Shown: piece after piece, positions 62,196-64,000 of the stretch | Layout of the letters: every line of letters starts with the position of its first letter | Numbering within the stretch: position 1 is the first letter of the stretch | Assembly: GCF_003585765.1 (NCBI RefSeq) | Contig: NZ_CP021235.1 | Span: forward strand, 4,706,771 to 4,770,770 | DNA length: 64,000 nt | Reading direction: 5' to 3' | DNA from: Pontibacter actiniarum | GTDB taxonomy: Bacteria > Bacteroidota > Bacteroidia > Cytophagales > Hymenobacteraceae | Notes under the pieces: model-generated | What the model was told of the DNA's origin: nothing | The model's input: the letters and a program-made list of their open reading frames with translations, nothing else | Databases searched by the model: none | Program-made: the position numbers and the translations under genes

Positions 62196-62951
62196 ATGAA
62201 TAATCACCTCACAAAAGGCCTTGGAGCTTTACTCCTGGTCCTTAGCCTGGCATCGTGCCAACGCACCTTGGTGTCGTCTCCGGCGCTAGGCACCACCGAT
62301 GTACCCGTAGACCAGTCCATTACGGCAGACCCGCAACTGGAGGCGCAGATTGCCCCCTACCGCGCGCAGGTAACTTCTAAAATGACCGAAGTAGTGGGTA
62401 CTGCCCCTGTTGCGCTGAGCAAAGGCGATTACGAGTCGCCGCTGGGCAACTTTGTGGTAGACCTGCAGCTGGCCCAGAGCGAGCCGCTCTACGGCAAGCC
62501 CATCGACCTGTCGCTGACAACTAACGGCGGCCTGCGCGTGCCGCTGCCGGAGGGGGAGATTACCACCGGCCATGTGTTTGAGTTGATGCCCTTCGAAAAT
62601 GAGTTGCTGGTGCTGACGCTGAAAGGGGAGACGGTACAGCAGCTGTTCGATTATGCTGCTGAAAGGAAGAACGCCCCCATCGGCAATGCCACTTACACAG
62701 TAGCGCTCGGCAAGGCAAAAGACATTAAAATAGCCGGCAAGCCTTTTGACCCGCGCCAAACCTATACCTTGGTAACATCAAACTACCTGGCCGGCGGTGG
62801 CGATGACCTGAGCATGCTGAAGGACGCCGTAAAAACCGAAACGGTGGGCCTGCTGCTGCGCGACGCCATTCTGCAGGAGATAAAGCAACGCACTGCCGCC
62901 GGAAAGCCCGTGGCAGCCGATACAACGAAACGAGTGACCGTCCTCCCTTAA
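62196..62951 (+). CDS. 5'-nucleotidase C-terminal domain lipoprotein
   Basis: 251 aa. Lipoprotein signal (about 1-21, LSLASC at Cys 21). The rest matches the C-terminal substrate-binding domain of UshA-like 5'-nucleotidases: SPLGNFVVDLQLAQSE, TNGGLRVPLPEGEITTG, FENELLVLTLKGETV and SNYLAGGGDDLSMLK. The metallophosphatase half is encoded by the next gene, 10 bp downstream. The enzyme is therefore split in two polypeptides that probably work together at the periplasmic face. Confidence 0.92.
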   Translation: MNNHLTKGLGALLLVLSLASCQRTLVSSPALGTTDVPVDQSITADPQLEAQIAPYRAQVTSKMTEVVGTAPVALSKGDYESPLGNFVVDLQLAQSEPLYGKPIDLSLTTNGGLRVPLPEGEITTGHVFELMPFENELLVLTLKGETVQQLFDYAAERKNAPIGNATYTVALGKAKDIKIAGKPFDPRQTYTLVTSNYLAGGGDDLSMLKDAVKTETVGLLLRDAILQEIKQRTAAGKPVAADTTKRVTVLP

Positions 62952-62961
62952 GCAAAGCAAC

Positions 62962-63894
62962 ATGAGAAGAAGAGACTTTCTAAAAACAACAGCACTTGGG
63001 GCGGCTGGCGTGAGCCTGCTGGGCGTGCCGTTTTCCGCAGAGGCTGCCCAAAGCATACGCCTCACCATCCTGCACACCAACGACCAGCACTCGCGCATCG
63101 ACCCCTTCCCCGACGACGGGCGGAAGTACGGCGGCATGGGCGGCATGGCCCGCCGCGCCACCCTTATAGAGCAGATACGGCAGCAGGAGCCGAACGTGCT
63201 GCTGCTGGATGCCGGCGACATTTGGCAGGGCACCCCGTACTTCAACTTCTTTAACGGCGAGCTGGAGTACAAGCTCATGAGCCAGATGAAGTATGACGCG
63301 GCCACTTTCGGCAACCATGACTTTGATAACGGCTTGCAGGGGCTGGAGCGGCAGTTGCCGAAGGCCAGCTTCCCGTTTGTGTCTGCCAACTACGACTTCA
63401 GCAAAACAATCCTGAAGAACCGGTTCGAGCCTTACAAAATCTTTGAAAAGCAGGGCGTGCGCATTGGTGTGTTCGGGTTGGGCATTGAGCTGGCGGGCCT
63501 GGTGAGCAAGAACAATTACGGCGAAACATTGTACCTGGACCCGGTGGCCACGGCGCGCGAAATGGTACAGGAGTTACGCGATAATCAGCAGTGTAATCTG
63601 GTGGTGTGCCTTTCACACTTGGGTTACAAATATGAGGACGGGAAAATAGATGATGTCACACTCGCGCAGCAGGTGGAGGGCATTGACCTGATCATTGGCG
63701 GGCACACCCACACCTTTCTGGATCAGCCGGCAGTCTTCAGGCACGCCTCCGGGCACGAAACACTTGTGAACCAGGTAGGTTGGTCTGGTATTTTCCTGGG
63801 CCGCATCGACTACAGCTTCAGCAGGAAAACGAAGAAAAAAACAGACGTGCGAACAGCCTTGCTGCCGGTAAACACACCTGTAACAACTTCGTGA
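62962..63894 (+). CDS. 5'-nucleotidase N-terminal metallophosphatase, Tat-exported
   Basis: 310 aa. A Tat signal MRRRDFLKTTALGAAGVSLL is followed by the calcineurin-like phosphatase domain: LHTNDQHSRIDPF, LLLDAGDIWQGTPYFNFF, GNHDFDNG, CLSHLGYKYEDG and GGHTHTFLD, all metal-ligand motifs of the N-terminal half of UshA-type nucleotidases. It lacks the C-terminal domain, which is the preceding gene. Unlike the lipoprotein half, it is predicted to pass folded through Tat. Confidence 0.93.
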   Translation: MRRRDFLKTTALGAAGVSLLGVPFSAEAAQSIRLTILHTNDQHSRIDPFPDDGRKYGGMGGMARRATLIEQIRQQEPNVLLLDAGDIWQGTPYFNFFNGELEYKLMSQMKYDAATFGNHDFDNGLQGLERQLPKASFPFVSANYDFSKTILKNRFEPYKIFEKQGVRIGVFGLGIELAGLVSKNNYGETLYLDPVATAREMVQELRDNQQCNLVVCLSHLGYKYEDGKIDDVTLAQQVEGIDLIIGGHTHTFLDQPAVFRHASGHETLVNQVGWSGIFLGRIDYSFSRKTKKKTDVRTALLPVNTPVTTS

Positions 63895-63981
63895 AAAAAT
63901 AATTTTTTGTTTACAGATTATTGAGCAAATTTGTAACCCCCTGCCGATAAAAGGACCCGTTTGTTACACCAAACAAATCTT

Positions 63982-64000
63982 ATGAGTTTTGGAAAATTGG
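63982..64000 (+). CDS. Start of an unidentified gene (partial)
   Basis: An ATG at 63982 begins MSFGKL and continues past the window edge. It follows an AT-rich 87-bp gap that could hold a promoter. Only six residues are visible, so the product cannot be named. It could equally be a non-coding start. Confidence 0.35.

Overview
The window looks like a chromosomal segment of a Bacteroidota member of the Cytophagales, most like Hymenobacteraceae (Pontibacter-type). Signs are: promoters of the form TTG-N18/19-TAnnTTTG; a Rho factor with a long disordered insert; an S16 protein with a long acidic tail; a curlin-repeat protein; a DUF5723-type protein; remains of type IX secretion (T9SS) sorting domains; an LptD/amidase/MCE envelope locus; and a methylmalonyl-CoA mutase made of two different subunits. 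No rRNA, tRNA, CRISPR array, prophage or classical insertion sequence was seen. The only mobile-type gene is a REP-associated tyrosine transposase (RAYT).

Layout. 1-4.1 kb: minus-strand thiamine operon (TPP riboswitch, thiS, thiC, thiD, thiE, thiG start), with palindromic repeats in two of its gene junctions. 4.3-9.4 kb: aminopeptidase P, an OmpA/TSP3 porin-like protein, a luciferase-like oxidoreductase and a small secreted protein. 9.5-14.2 kb: pyrR-pyrB, a secreted orphan, an EVE protein and two small envelope proteins. 14.4-17.6 kb: PolX with a degenerate polymerase site, a GT9 glycosyltransferase and an orphan. 17.9-21.2 kb: serS and rho, divergent. 21.6-24.5 kb: a minus-strand cluster of membrane protein, UbiA prenyltransferase, methyltransferase and orphan. 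24.7-31.9 kb: PBP1A, a TIGR01777 epimerase, the QueD/PTPS-folE pair, a coiled-coil protein, a curlin-repeat protein and a pyrophosphatase-fold lipoprotein. 32.1-34.4 kb: rpsP-rimM-trmD-rplS. 34.6-37.1 kb: desaturase, RluA-type enzyme and panB. 37.2-41.9 kb: lptD divergent from amidase-MCE. 42-49.4 kb: acyl-CoA carboxylase beta, SirB1-like, PPTase-redoxin, WD40, DivIVA, folB and meaB. 49.7-55.1 kb: DUF5723, a beta-propeller, a repeat cluster, trehalase and an orphan. 55.1-55.9 kb: the RAYT gene with its hairpins. 56-60.5 kb: mutB-mutA and a YkvA protein. 60.6-64 kb: M20 peptidase, a T9SS remnant, a split 5'-nucleotidase and the start of one more gene.

How genes work together. Propionyl-CoA-type metabolism is represented by a carboxylase subunit, both mutase subunits and the chaperone MeaB. 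Pterin and folate work is represented by folE, QueD/PTPS and folB. Envelope building is represented by LptD, the amidase, the MCE protein, PBP1A and GT9.

The most unusual signals are not genes. First, the heptamer AAGTATA (TATACTT) was counted by eye about 53 times on the two strands, roughly ten times what composition predicts; it is often written with rare codons and is missing from highly expressed genes. Second, there is a family of hairpins with a constant GGCGC/GTGCC foot and a variable inner stem. It surrounds the RAYT gene and also sits inside the thi operon, after polX and in a cluster at 52.3-52.6 kb.
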